A stretch of DNA of 64,000 nucleotides from Hydractinia symbiolongicarpus (lineage: Eukaryota; Cnidaria; Hydrozoa; Anthoathecata; Hydractiniidae): the NCBI RefSeq assembly GCF_029227915.1, contig NC_079884.1:24986001-25050000 (forward strand), written 5' to 3'. Positions 23,541 through 35,215 of this stretch are shown here, in pieces (the first letter of the stretch is position 1; each line of letters begins with the position of its first letter). The position numbers and the translations under genes were made by a program. A model generated the notes under the pieces. It saw nothing but the letters and a program-made list of their open reading frames with translations, had not been told where the DNA came from and did not search any database.

Positions 23541-26500
23541 ATGTGTAAAATGTTTGTTGAGCGAAACAAAAGATATTTTTTAACTCCTGCATTTCATGAA
23601 GCAAGGCTACGAAAATTAAAAAATGAAGCTACATATGGGAGAATATTTCCACCGACTCGTTTAGATAAAACACGTGATGTACACAAACAAAATGGTAGCA
23701 TTGCACAATCCAAGCTGTCTGTAAGTATTATGTTAAGGACTTTCACTTCAAGTAAATTCAGCAAAGTAAAACTACGAAGAGAAAGTGAGTGCTACTGCAC
23801 ATATGTATTGATCATATGGTCAGCAAAAACAAGAGTGCCGCATGAAATTTTTATCCACTTTAGACAATGCACCCACCCAGGGTCTCTTGGTCTCTTAAGC
23901 CCTCATTACAAAGCTGTCAATAATAAATAACCATAACACAGGTTCCTCACGTGATAAATTCTTGCAGTGGGATAATCGAAAATGCAATACCTTGGGAACG
24001 AGGTTTGTAACGACGTAAAACGAACTGCTTTCTATTTGAGATTGCACTTTACAAGTGGGGAGTTGATTGAAACTTATGTAAACACAGCTTTAAAATATCA
24101 AACGAATAGTGACATATTGCAGCTTAGAATGATCGGGATTCTGGATTCATATGTATTTTAAATATTATGTAGTTGCAAAGGTGTTGTGTCTTTCTCTCCT
24201 TTAGGACAAAGAAAGAAAAGGCTCCAGTCTCACTACATCTTCCAGGGCTTCCACAGGTAATATGTATTACAGCGTGTAATTTTTAGTCTAACTTTTTTCT
24301 CCAACTCTATTTATACTATAGATGTACTATTAATAATCTCTTACTATATAATAAAAAAAACCGCAATACCTATATTTCCAATGCAGATATTAAGCATGAA
24401 AAATTATTAAAAACCAACCTTTAATTAAACAGCTGCTTACAAAGAGTTTTACAACGTTGAAGATGTGTTTTTTCACTATATCTTGTCACAACGTTGTCAA
24501 GGTTAGTTTAAACATGTGCTTTTCTGCTAAACCTTTTCCGCTAATCAATTAGAAAAAATAAGTATTTTGTGTATAACTACTTGCTCATCAACACAAATAA
24601 GTTAAAGAAAGAAGAAATAATTTTTGGTCATAATTTTCGTGACGGCTAGATCGGCACATCTTTTCGCCTGTAACTAAATTTAATACTCTCCGAATGTATG
24701 GAGATTGATTGCTTCAAATGGCATTGAGCGGAGTTGAATTTGCAACCTGTGCACGAAGTTGTGTAACAGTTTTAAAACTCGCTGTATCGCACGATCGACG
24801 CTCACTTTCTGCGTCATTTGTTTCTCTTAATTTTTCCACTCTAGTCTCTCGACGCACCAACAGATCACTGGATACTTTACTGTCTCTGCGATACAAGGAA
24901 GCTAACAGAACCAAACACATAACAAGAACGCAAACAGCAAGCTCGTTACCAGTAATAAACTCGCCTGACTCGCTTCGTGAGTAGGTTTTTGTTTTTCTGG
25001 CTTTCGTCGCCGTCGTCGTCGTGGCGTCTTGTTGTCGCCGTTTATTTTGTTTTGCTGTTCTTTTACATAGTAACATAATCAGTCTTATATTCTTCAGTCC
25101 CTTCAATTGACGGCCGCACTACAGCAATCACGTCAAAGGTAACCAATTAAGTTGTCTTATCGAAGCAATAAACGCAATAAGAAACAGATGCCGTATCTTA
25201 AGTTTTCGTCTGTCTTTAGAGTTCAGAATTAAACTGTAGAAGAGATTCGCGCACCTCTCACTCGTCAAATGAAAGTCGTAAGTTATTAATCAAGTACACG
25301 CTTTTTTTAAAAGAACCAGCCTGATGTTTTTATAAGCATATTCTTTATAAAAAAGCTTGTATGATATTTATCAGCATTTAGATTTTTTTACCCCTATAAA
25401 GAAGGAAAGAGCTATACCTTGCACCTTCTAATTAGACAACTCTACAAATTCTGGTGTCTCACTTTTTTATTCTGGAGGTGAATTGCTGAAGAAAAAAAAT
25501 CTCATTTGGTGTTAAATTGAAACTTCATAATATTACAAATCGAAATACAGCAACTCCAAGTTAGCATCCCAAGCAAAGAATAATAGGAAGCAGCTATGCC
25601 GCTCTGGAGCTAATACTCTTTCTAAATTCAAACTAACAGGGCGCCCGGTTTGGGTTTGACTTTATTTTTGGACTGTACGACTACAATTTTGAAAAAATAT
25701 TTGCGGCCGGGATAAGAGAGCAGAAGGAGGATAATTTAAACGGAAGTCCCCATAGATGGTTTGTTTTCATATAATGCACACGCTTTCTAAACCTGTAGAT
25801 ATTCACAGTGGACCAAGAAATTTTTTGGATACATAGGCTGATTTTCTTTTTTTAAGACGTCAGTATCCAAACTCGTCCCTACTTTACTGAACAAAAAAGA
25901 CACAAAAAGCGCTGGGGACGAGTTTGGTCAGTATCAGAACTTTTCTTAAATCCAAGGGCTTTACATGTGTATACCAGGGTTGTAATGTGCGCAAGGTATC
26001 TGCCAAAGCGGCACATTTGCAGTTCACATAGTCTCAACTAACGACGTGCAAATCGTTTACATATATTTTGTTCTATATTGCAGTTTGAGTAAATTAATTA
26101 ATTATAGGCTAATTCTAATTTTTTAAACACACATGTAGACACTGAAAAGCAGCAGGAGAAGATCAGACAATGGTTTGCAACTGCCACGGAAAAGGGTGAG
26201 TCAAGTTAAAAATAGGCTCCATCTGTGAAATCTGAAAAACTCGCCTCGTTGTCTTCGTATAAAAAGACATAAAGTGTTCTGGGGTCGAAATGGCAATCTG
26301 AGTTTACAAAGATTTTGCTTTATTGTAACAATATTTAAAGATTAAACATTGTACAGGTGTATTAATATCCAAGTATCAGTATTTAATCATCGGACACTCC
26401 TATGTGTATTGGCATGACTGTGAAGTTATAGGTTTACTTGGGAACAAGTTAAATCCTTTTTTTAGAGAAAAATGTAGCATTAAACTTGCTCTCAGCTGTT

Positions 26501-27748
26501 TCACCAAATCTTTGTCCCAAGAACATCAAGCCAAAGCTCTGCTCAAGATGTGGAAATAATGATAACACTAAACAGTAAGTTCAAGTTGGCACATCACACA
26601 TAAAATAGACTTGACCGATACAGCAATTTTCGAAACCGTTGTATCCAAGCTGATATCGTATGTGAGCGAAAACAAAGTTTACAAAGGCGCTCAAAAAACC
26701 AATAAACGAAATTTTAATGCTTAAAATTACTGTGTGCGAAGAACATATAGGCGACATAGATAGTACGTAGAAATATTTTATTAGAGAAGTGTCAAAAACG
26801 ATAGAACTTTTTCTTAGACCTTTAAAGGCTTCGTTGAACAAAATTCCCGATATATGTATTCAGCGTGTAGAGTAAAAAAACAATCGCTTGTGAATATTAG
26901 GCGGCCGACACTCTATATTTTTTCTCTAATAACAGCTGTATTCCGTCCGTCTGTTTGTGCGCGAGTGAAAAGTCGTGTTACGGAAAGACGAAATGCGATA
27001 TATAAAAAAAGCGGGCGAACATGTGGACTTATCCACGGGTAGACGACTAGCACTGTTAAAAGCGCTAAATCCTTCATTTCGTTACAAAACTGTCAAAATA
27101 TTATTGCATCAACCCAAATGTAAAAAAGCTAACGCGAGAAGTCTAAGCATCGTCTTGTTTTGTTACAAAATTAACGAAAAGTTATTTACCCCACCTTTTT
27201 GTATAATGGACCCCACCTTTTTGTATAATGTCGCACGATTCGCTATATTTCGTTTGAATTTCGTAAGGAAAAATCGGAAGAACTATTGTATGAATGCTTT
27301 GTTACTGATAATATTCAATAACTGCAGCATTATCGAGAACATAGCAACGAAGAACTTTCGTGACTAAGTTTTCCACGATAGGACATTTAACTACCACTTG
27401 GTAATCAGTATTCTTGTACCACCAGTATGATTTAGCATTGGTTTTATTTTATATCCTAGTTTTAAGTGTATAAAGATAATGGTTTTATTTTCCAGGAAAA
27501 AACAACATCTTACTCCTCTCGTAAAGACGGTCACAAGCGAAGACAAGACAAGAATAAACACATCGTTTGTTGATCACGTTATACCACTTAATCAAGGTGC
27601 ATTATCATACTACACACCATGGAATTTACCGCATGAATTTGTCATTCATCCTGAGTGGAACGAACCGTACAGAAAACCACAACCACAATTAGAGAAATTG
27701 GATGAAAAAGCCGCAATCGAGCCTTGTTACGGGTATTGGAGAAAGTGA
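23541..27748 (+). CDS. five-exon gene, unrecognised; possible ciliary protein
   Basis: Exons 23541-23720, 24205-24256, 26139-26195, 26466-26574 and 27496-27748 (stop TGA). All are GT-AG with matching phases, giving 216 residues. The start is the first ATG; Met4 is an alternative. Visible parts: a basic N-terminus (FHEARLRKLKNEATYGRIFP), a Ser/Thr-rich linker, a glutamine/lysine-rich helix (TEKQQEKIRQWFATATEKEK), a CSRCGNN pair of cysteines, and a Trp/Tyr/Pro-rich C-terminus (SYYTPWNLPHEFVIHPEWNE, ending CYGYWRK). No membrane segment or signal peptide. It shares a 249-bp divergent promoter with the gene on the minus strand; the RFX-like site there hints at a ciliary role. Introns carry a short Helitron (26923), a palindromic mini-element (25867) and an opposite-strand ORF (24714). 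The family is not recognised. Confidence 0.72.
24714..25106 (-). CDS. possible nested small type II membrane protein
   Basis: A 130-codon frame antisense within an intron of the gene at 23541. The predicted protein has a basic, Thr-rich N-terminus, one hydrophobic segment (ELAVCVLVMCLVLLASLY, about residues 55-72) and a charged region that could form a short coiled coil. The region is more GC-rich than its surroundings. An overlapping frame exists on the other strand. No family is recognised and no splice partner was found, so it may be chance. Confidence 0.28.
   Translation of the reverse strand: MKGLKNIRLIMLLCKRTAKQNKRRQQDATTTTATKARKTKTYSRSESGEFITGNELAVCVLVMCLVLLASLYRRDSKVSSDLLVRRETRVEKLRETNDAESERRSCDTASFKTVTQLRAQVANSTPLNAI
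25867..25927. mobile_element. 61-bp palindromic mini-element with target duplication
   Basis: Inverted ends CCAAACTCGTCCC and GGGGACGAGTTTGG enclose an A-rich centre. TCAGTAT directly flanks both sides (25860-25866 and 25928-25934). It belongs to the same CTCGTCCC family as the element at 18191. Confidence 0.75.
26923..27050 (+). mobile_element. short non-autonomous Helitron
   Basis: Begins TCTCTAATAACAGC and ends with a GTGGACTTATCCAC hairpin followed by GGGTAGACGACTAG. A TC start and a hairpin just before CTAG are the Helitron signature. The internal ACGAAATGCGATATATAAA is shared with the copies at 44860 and 55456. Confidence 0.75.
27188..27230. repeat. 22-bp tandem duplication
   Basis: ACCCCACCTTTTTGTATAAT occurs twice head-to-tail with a 22-base period in the last intron of the gene at 23541. 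Confidence 0.85.
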
Positions 27749-28103
27749 CGTCGATTTTTGCCTTTGCGTTTTTTTAAAGTCTTGTTAGTTATGTGCACTT
27801 TTGTCAAAAAGTTGTGTAGTTTTATTTATGAAAAATCTGGACTTAAAATGATACAACATGGCCTAAAAGCTTGCTTATATTGTTTATTGGACAGCTTGCG
27901 TAGAATAGTCATGGGGACAAGATTAGGGTTAGGGCTGTTTATGTCCTCAGAAGTCTTTTTAGTTATGTTTACTGGCTGAACCACTGCAATTTAAACATGG
28001 AAGCATAATCCTGCTTCTACAGCCTCGTAATATAATGAGACAAGGTGGTAGGCAAGTTCGAAGCTCGATACCGCAAATAGTTATATAAGATATTTCTTGT
28101 CTC
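27749..28103. other. 3' UTR and intergenic DNA
   Basis: Probably 3' UTR of the gene at 23541 followed by AT-rich DNA. No canonical AATAAA was noticed close to the stop. Confidence 0.4.
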
Positions 28104-28331
28104 CTACAAAACACATAATATGTCAACGGTTTGAGTATAATGGGTTTTCTTTCGATTTCCATTTGTTGAGGTGGCTTCGTCACCCACCTTTACGAATGGC
28201 TCTGCCAATACTTGCTCGATGGTGAGAGTGTGCGAATCTAGGTCTCGATCGTTCGCGCACGTCACAACGTCGCGGATCAGAGACATGGTTGGGATATATT
28301 TTGCGTCCTGAAACGCCGTATGTTCAGTCAT
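28104..28331 (-). pseudogene. coding-like fragment of unknown origin
   Basis: A 75-codon minus-strand frame, more GC-rich than its surroundings and protein-like (PTMSLIRDVVTCANDRD, IEQVLAEPFVKVGDEA). No splice partners or family were recognised. It is most likely the remnant of a transposon or retrocopied gene. Confidence 0.3.
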
Positions 28332-28514
28332 GATTGATTGTAAGTGGGAGGACGTTTAAGGGGAAAGCTGCTATGGCCGATGTAAATATCTTGTAGCCGC
28401 CATTAAAAAAAAACTGTAGTACCAATTGTAGGATTGTTTTAAGTCTCCTTTTCTTAAAAGACAAGATAACACAGCTTAACGCTAAGAAGCACTAGGGTTT
28501 CCAGTGGAAAGACT

Positions 28515-28685
28515 CTTGGAAGACCTCCGTGAGGTCAGCGCTAACAACGCAAGTGACATTTTACAAGATTTCTCTGTATTACGAAAAACTTTACGCCGCG
28601 GCAGATACAAACCTGCAAATACAAAACAGCATATTAGCAGGACTAAAACCAGAACTAACGCCCATGTAGAAGAGTTTCTGTGAAG
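28515..28685 (+). pseudogene. coding-like fragment of unknown origin
   Basis: An open stretch reads ERLLEDLREVSANNASDILQ and onward to FSVLRKTLRRGRYKP before a stop near 28683. It resembles a decayed mobile-element or host ORF. There is no start codon, no splice context and no recognised family. Confidence 0.3.
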
Positions 28686-29228
28686 AAAGTGTAACTCTTA
28701 AAACTAAACAACGTTGTTGACAGTGGAGACAGATCATTCCAAGAAAAGTACTGAAACAATCCGTCTAGGACCAGACCTTATTGCACTCGGTAAACCAAGT
28801 AATTATCAAAACTTCTAAGTCAAAAATCTGTAGAGCCGATCAAGATTTCTCATAAAAATAAAATATTCATAGACAACATTAAGGTCTCTGAAGCCAACTT
28901 GTATTTTCGCAGAACATAAGATTTAAAAAAACCGGAAAACCGCTAAATAAATTTGTGCCAAAAAAGTAACGCGCGCTATTCCAGGTATAACTTTAAAAAA
29001 TAAGTGCAACTACATCCCCATAAAAAAAAAAAGCTAAAGAGTATAAAACACACACAAAAAGTATTACCCCTTCTCTCACCACAGCCTACATGGATGACAT
29101 CGATATGGTAAAAAGGCTAAGGGTTCGTGGTCAGGATAACAAGAAAGAGGCTGGGTCCTAATTTGCATATTTTTGCAATCAAAACATTCGAACCGGTGAA
29201 ACGAAAACTACGGAGTATGTGATAAATT

Positions 29229-29262
29229 TTTCTGTACCCCTGATTTTTTCTGTACCCCCTCG
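29229..29262 (-). repeat. isolated remnant of the terminal satellite core
   Basis: TTCTGTACCCCTGATTTTTT followed by CTGTACCCCC matches, on the opposite strand, the GGGGTACAGAAAAAATCAGG core of the satellite monomer that fills 57.9-64 kb, with both hairpin arms abbreviated. Confidence 0.6.
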
Positions 29263-29689
29263 GGTTTTGGCTAATGGTTTTTAGACTTGGTTATATGTCC
29301 GGAACTTCAAAAGTCCATAATGGTAGATTGACAGTGACTATACTTTTTTGCAAAAGAGAAGAAGAACATGGCTTTTTCATATGTTGCACAGATCATTTTC
29401 CATAATAAACTTATGTTTCCTTTGTGCAGCTTGGATTATTCTAATATCACTAAATGGAACAGACACTAACTAATAACAAAAGCAATAGACGGTAGTGCTT
29501 GCTCCAGCTTTCTTATATATAAAAAAACTAAGAAGGTAGGATGTTTTCACAGTTTTTATCTAGCTTGTAGTTACGTACACAGTTTAATCAAATAAACGAG
29601 AGACATATCTTACTCCTAACAGTTAAATTGATACCTGTATATATATATCAAAGTAAGTTTTATTTCCATATGAACTTAATTGCTTTCTA

Positions 29690-30430
29690 ATAATTAATAT
29701 CATAGCTACACAAACAAACAAGTGCACATTTTCCCTTAAGATAGGCCATAACCAATGTAACATACCACAGTATTTCCCATAACTGTAATAATACTCTTTA
29801 TTGCCTTAACAGGCAAAAGTCCTAATCTGAGGAGAACGTTGTTTTATTCAAGTAGACAAGTTTCAAGGTTAGATACATATCCATACACAAACAGAAACAA
29901 CATTTTGCAAAAGACACTCTCGCAAAAAGACTTATTGAAATTCCTAATATCAGCCAATCTGAGGGAACACGTTGTACTATGGAACAGACAAGCATTGAGG
30001 TAGAATACACATCCATACACAATTAAAAACAATAAATTGGACAAATGGCGTTCCAAGTAAAGGCATATTCAAGTCTTAATATCAACCAATCTAAGGAAAC
30101 ATGTTGTTCTATAAAATAGACAAGGTTTGAGGTTGGATACACATCCATACACAAACAGGAACGATATTTTGCTCAATTACCCTTTTGCAGAAGTATGTAC
30201 ATATTAACGGCCTTATTGCAGGATAAACAAAGAGACATTTTTATACTATGCATTGAACAGGCTGTAGTGTTCTTTACTTATCCATAAAGCAGTAGAAAAA
30301 AGTATCCTCCCTGGAAATGAAATATTGAAAGTTCTAAATCAGACCAATAAATGCAAAGACCCAACACAGTAAAATAAACAATCATTAAGGCTGGACACAC
30401 TTTCATACACCAATAGAAATAGTTTTATGG
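29690..30430. repeat. left arm of a fold-back-like element: tandem sub-repeats in inverted orientation to 34.1-35.2 kb
   Basis: The outer part (29690-29815) contains, as reverse complement, GAGTATTATTACAGTTATG and GGTTATGGCCTATCT, matching units in the right arm. The inner part holds ~132-bp tandem units; AGACAAG anchors fall at 29854, 29986 and 30118. Each unit includes CATCCATACACAAACAG and is inverted relative to the GTGTATGGATG units at 34147-34560. The order outer-to-inner is mirrored in the two arms. Confidence 0.7.
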
Positions 30431-31194
30431 CGAAATATTCTCCTGCGAGATGATGGGAAGCCTAACATGCTTGCATGTACGAAGATTGAAATGGGATTCA
30501 AGAATGCATTGTAGAAAATTATATCATTCTCTTCGTAGCCATCTATTGTACGTATGCAAAAGTATTCTTGGGGAGATCTCAGATAAAGATTAGATAAGTG
30601 ACGAAGCATTATGTTTTCATTAGGAGCAATCATGCAACATAAATGAAAAAAAATCAATAGTGTCCCCTTTTAAACAGCTGTCCTTCGATTCTTGTGTTAA
30701 TACTCTTATGCTATTCTGCGCAGTAGATATTATTATGGATTTTAGATTTGCATGTCAAGCAGGGAGGGGCACTTGCTCGTCTGTACTGGAATTTTGTTAC
30801 CAGCAACAATTCTTCTGTCGAGAGGTTACAGATGTATAATTATAAGTCTTCAGAACTTTTATTTTTCAAACCACAGCAAACAAATTCAACAAGTTAAGAA
30901 ATTTTCTGTGGACTCCAGCAACTCAAATACAACGATGTCTGCAATGAAGTTTGGCAAAAGTCATTTCAACAAGTTACCAAGCAAGGCATGATGTTTGTGT
31001 TCTTTTGCTTCTGTTCCTTACATGACCACTGCTATGGATTTCACGTCATACCTGGTAGTGAAGGCCAAAGTGATGCATCTGCTTCTTTTTACACACATTT
31101 AGAATGGGTCCCATTAGATATTTTTTATAATCATACATGTAGTTAAGGTGAATATGTCAAGAACAGAAAGTCCGGATTCTACCAACATACGCGC

Positions 31195-31500
31195 TTGTTT
31201 CATGATGTTTTTCACAGGCACACTCATAGGTGTACCACTGCATTTTTCTCAAATTCCATTCTTGGTTTCACAAGCCTGAATATGTCGACTTGTGAACACT
31301 TTAACAGCTTCATCCAGAGGATAAAAAGTTCAGTTAGATTGATCAGCCAAGCACATTTCATGTTGTATCTGCAGTTTTTCATTCACCAATTGATCAAATT
31401 GAAAGAACATTGTTTCAAAAAACGACACACTCATAGGTGTACCACTGCATTTTGCTCATCTTCCATTCTTAGACACAGAATTGCCGGTCTGGGAAACAAA
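31195..31500. repeat. two copies of a ~60-bp repeat inside the fold-back-like element
   Basis: CACACTCATAGGTGTACCAC followed by TGCATTTT and TTCCATTCTT occurs near 31217 and again near 31428 in the same orientation, about 210 bp apart. Confidence 0.7.
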
Positions 31501-31769
31501 ACTGATTGAAATAACAGCAAGACATCAGTATTTGGCAATTTTACGTAGAATTTGAAATATACGCTTCTTTACAAACTGCCTTCCTTGTTTTACATGAATG
31601 AGTTTAGTTTCCTCAAAAAATTATTTTTTGTTGAATTTTATCTAAAACACTATTGAGTACAAATATAAACTGTATGTATTTAATTTCCATATGCCACAGC
31701 TCAGGTTAAAATCTAAATAAACTAACTTATATTTTAAGTTAAGAACAATTTCTGGTTTAAACGAAGTGT

Positions 31770-32030
31770 GCACTACAAATGAAAATTTGTTTTCAGACTT
31801 AAATTTAACAAAACAAGACCAATGGAGTGCGCATTACGAATGATATCATGGTCTAGTATTTGATTCGGAACCTTTTCTTCTGAAAATTTGTTTTTGGGCC
31901 TAAATTCAATGAAACAAGAGAAACAGACTGTGCATTACGAACATTGTCATGATCTAGTATTCGATTCGCATCTTTTTCTTCTGAAAATTTGTTTTATGTC
32001 CCTAAATTCAAGGAAACAAGACAAATGGAG
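31770..32030. repeat. ~101-bp tandem repeat, three degenerate copies
   Basis: GAAAATTTGTTTT recurs at 31781, 31881 and 31983. Each is followed by CCTAAATTCAA-like sequence and then an AAACAAGA and TGCATTACGAA block. Confidence 0.75.
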
Positions 32031-32059
32031 TGGGAGGTCTCTTCTTAACCCTTAGAGTA

Positions 32060-32560
32060 CTGTTTATTGCAAATGCCCAATTTACAAATTTAAGCTAATC
32101 TTGTGTGTCATGGATTACTTGTTCAATTAGAATATTCAATCTAAAGTGTGTGTATGGATGACTTCTTGATCTGGAAATTCTTTTTCTGTTTTGCAATTGC
32201 CTAGTTTACAAATGTAAGCTAGTTTCATGTGTATAGATTGCTTTTTGTCTGAAATCGGGCTAATGTTGCGTGTATGGGTCCTGATGTGAAAATTTTCTCC
32301 TTCCTTTTGTAAATGCCTAATTAAAAAAATCGAGCTAATCACATGTCAATAGATTATTTCTTGATTTCAGTCTGAATCTTTTTTTGCAAAATGCCAAAGT
32401 TATTAAATCAGGCTAATCTCATGTATGGATTGCTTCTTAATACGGGTATATTATCTCCCCAATTTTTTTTTCAAAGACCAAATTTACTAAAACAACTGAA
32501 TTTAATGTGTATGGATTGCTTTTGAATATGGGAACTCATCCCTGAGCTTTTTTCGGTGGT
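32060..32560. repeat. degenerate tandem minisatellite, about five to six copies
   Basis: Repeated blocks of the type AATGCC-AATTTACAAAT-AAGCTAATC-ATGTGTATGGATTGCTTCTT with heavy divergence, about 80-110 bp apart. Confidence 0.6.
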
Positions 32561-32879
32561 TAATCAAAGCTTTTTCCAATATGCAAAACTATTACATATA
32601 ACGTTTTACCTTCACAAACACTAAGATCCACAGGAAAATATTTTGTAGGTTCTAATTTTTAATTCTTGTCTATTGTATATACTTTAACTTTTCAAAAGCT
32701 CTGCCCTGGTTGACAAATTTTCTATCTATTAATAATTTATTATTTTAAATTTAATCATCATGCTTGATGTGGATTTAGGTCATTGCAACTTTGAGTTCCT
32801 ATAATAAAAATAATAAGATAAACAAAAATAGATCAAGCATTTCTCTAACATAAAAACAGTAAAAATGTTAGGACTAACC

Positions 32880-33560
32880 TTCACCTTTCACTAACCTTTA
32901 TAACCTCCTGCCAAGTATTTCTTCGTCTGCCTCTGGGCTTTGCCCCAGGATCTATCAAGTCCCCACACTTTCTTACCCAATTATCCCCCTCCATTCTTTC
33001 CAAGTACCCCACCCAATTCAATCTTCTTATCTGGATAACATCTTTAATTCTACGGATACTTAGTCTGCTTCTTAGCTCATCTGAACTCTTTCTGTCTCTG
33101 GTGTTACACATCCACCTAACCATTCTCATATCATTCCTTTCTAAACTGTCAAGGTCTTCCTGCTTCACTGCCCATGTCTCACTACCCTACAACATAACAC
33201 TTCTTACACAGGCCTCATACAACCTACCTTTTAACTCAATTGACAAGACTCTGCTAGTCAACAAAGGAAGATCCAAGCAGAACCTATCCTGCAAGTAACA
33301 CTTTTTCCAACACCCCTTCACTGCCCAACATATCACCTAAGTAACAGAAGTTCTCAACTATCTCTAACGAGCCACTGTTGTACATCATTGAAGCTGGAAA
33401 TACTTCATTCTCTATTATCTCACCTTTGCAACGCTTGCATACAAACTGAATGTCAGCTCTTAACCTTCCACCAATACTACTGCACTTCTTATGTACCCAA
33501 TGCTTGCAAGTCTGACAAAAAATTGAGTTACCACCAAATCCTGAAATATGTTATATGCTC
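32880..33560 (-). pseudogene. LINE (non-LTR retrotransposon) C-terminal fragment, decayed
   Basis: On the minus strand the frame reads, upstream to downstream, a zinc-binding stretch CQTCKHWVHKKCS and FVCKRCKGE, then VENFCYLGDMLGSEG, and after frame breaks near 33320-33200, SERNDMRMVRWMCNTRDRKS-like sequence, ELRSRLSIRRIKDVIQIRRL, NWVGYLERME and KPRGRRRNTWQEV. FCYLGD, MRMVRWMC, LRWxGHxER-like and RPRGRxxxTW motifs are typical of the region C-terminal to the reverse transcriptase of many invertebrate LINEs. The catalytic domain is absent and at least two frameshifts are present, so it is inactive. It lies inside the fold-back-like element. Confidence 0.85.
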
Positions 33561-34089
33561 AGAAGTTGATATCGCCAATTATTTGTGTACTGTCATGTTG
33601 ATTTTGCAGATTTTTAGCTTAAAGTGATAGTAAGTGCAACCCACACAACATTACTTTCATATTCTTTTTCTGAAAATCAAATTTTAAAAACAGCTACCAT
33701 TGGTTGGCATTATAACATTTATCTAAACAAAATTACTATCTGCACATTTTTTTAAATAGTTATGTGAATGTTTGAGACGTTTCCTCAAATAATTATTTTT
33801 AACATACAAAATAAATGAATGATAAACATTTAATCTCTTTAATTTAAATTATCACATGGAAAAGCAGACACAAAAGCATTTCCTTATGTTGGGATATCCA
33901 AAAGTAGTGAAGACCACATATTTAATTATTAAAAGCTGCAGGTTGTTGCTTTGTCAATCAAAAACGCTAATAACAATAACCAATAATAAGTATTACACAA
34001 GTTATGTATGCAGACTCATCTACATTTAGTGTAAGTTTTATCTAAATATGTTAAAATTATAACGTCTTTCGTCAGATTATTCTGCCTTA

Positions 34090-35215
34090 AGACTTTTAAT
34101 CTGTTATTTCGCTGGAGGGTATTTGTCCAGAATACGGTTTCTCTTTGTGTATGGATGTGTATCTAACATAAGTGTTTGTTTGTATTTTAAAGTCTTTTCT
34201 TGATTGGTGTGCTTTAGGAAATTTAATGTCCTTTCGCGGGAGGATAATTGTCTAAAATATTGTTTTACTTGTGCATGGATGAGTACAGAACATTACAGCC
34301 TGTTCCATGTATAGTGCTTAGGCTTCTCACTAATTACCTTGCAATTGGACCAGTTAGCAGGAGGAAATTTTGTCAAAGTATCTGTTTTATTAGTGGAAGG
34401 ATTTGTGTCCTACCCTAATGCATTCCTGTTAATTACTAGCTATAGTACAATGTGTTCCCTCAAATTGGTTGATATTATTTCAAGTCTTTTTGCGAGAATT
34501 TATTTGGGCAAAATATTGTTTCTGTTTGTGTATGGGTATGTATTAAATCTTAACCTTTGTTTTATAAAATAACGTCTTCATCAAATTCGCTGGCATTAAG
34601 ACTTTCCCTGTTTATATTGGTTAAGGCGATAGAGTATTATTACAGTTATGCGAAATATTTTGGCATGTTACTTTGGTTATTGCCTATCTACAGGGAAAAT
34701 ATATATTTGTTATGTAGCAACAGAGAGTATTATAAGGATTTTATGGAATATTATGAGATTTAAATTGTTTGTGGCTTATCTACAGGGAAAACATGTTTTT
34801 GTTATGTAGTGATAGTGCGTATTTTCAGGATAATATGGAATATCTATATTATAATACCATATACGTCTGTCTATCTGTCACGCAAAATGGTAGCTTAGCT
34901 CTGCAAGTAGCGAGACACACGCAATGCAGTATAAAAAGGAAGGGTGAACATGTGTACTTTCCACGGGCCACCGACTATTATGAGATGTTACGTTGGTTAT
35001 GGCTTATCTACAGGGAAAACATGTTTTTGTTAAGTAGTAAAAGAACGTATTACTACAATTATCCAATATTATGCCATATTACATTGGTTACGGTTTATCT
35101 TCAAAGAAAATATATATTTGTTATGTAGCAATGAGAGTATTCTAAGGTTGATAGGGAGTATTATGCTTTATTACGTTGATTATGGCTTATTTACAGGAAA
35201 ATATGCTTGCGTTGT
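34090..35215. repeat. right arm of the fold-back-like element
   Basis: The inner part (34090-34570) has degenerate ~125-130-bp units containing GTGTATGGATG at 34147, 34271 and 34528. The outer part has ~92-bp units marked by GGCTTATCTACAGGGAAAAC or close variants at about 34682, 34774, 35006, 35092 and 35184. Both unit types occur inverted in the left arm. A Helitron interrupts one outer unit at 34843. Confidence 0.7.
34843..34977 (+). mobile_element. short non-autonomous Helitron inserted in a repeat unit
   Basis: TCTATATTATAATACC at the 5' end and a degraded CCACGGGCCACCGACTA 3' end. Removing it joins ATGGAATA to TTATGAGAT, matching the uninterrupted neighbouring unit ATGGAATATTATGAGAT. 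Insertion was therefore between A and T with no target duplication. Confidence 0.8.
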
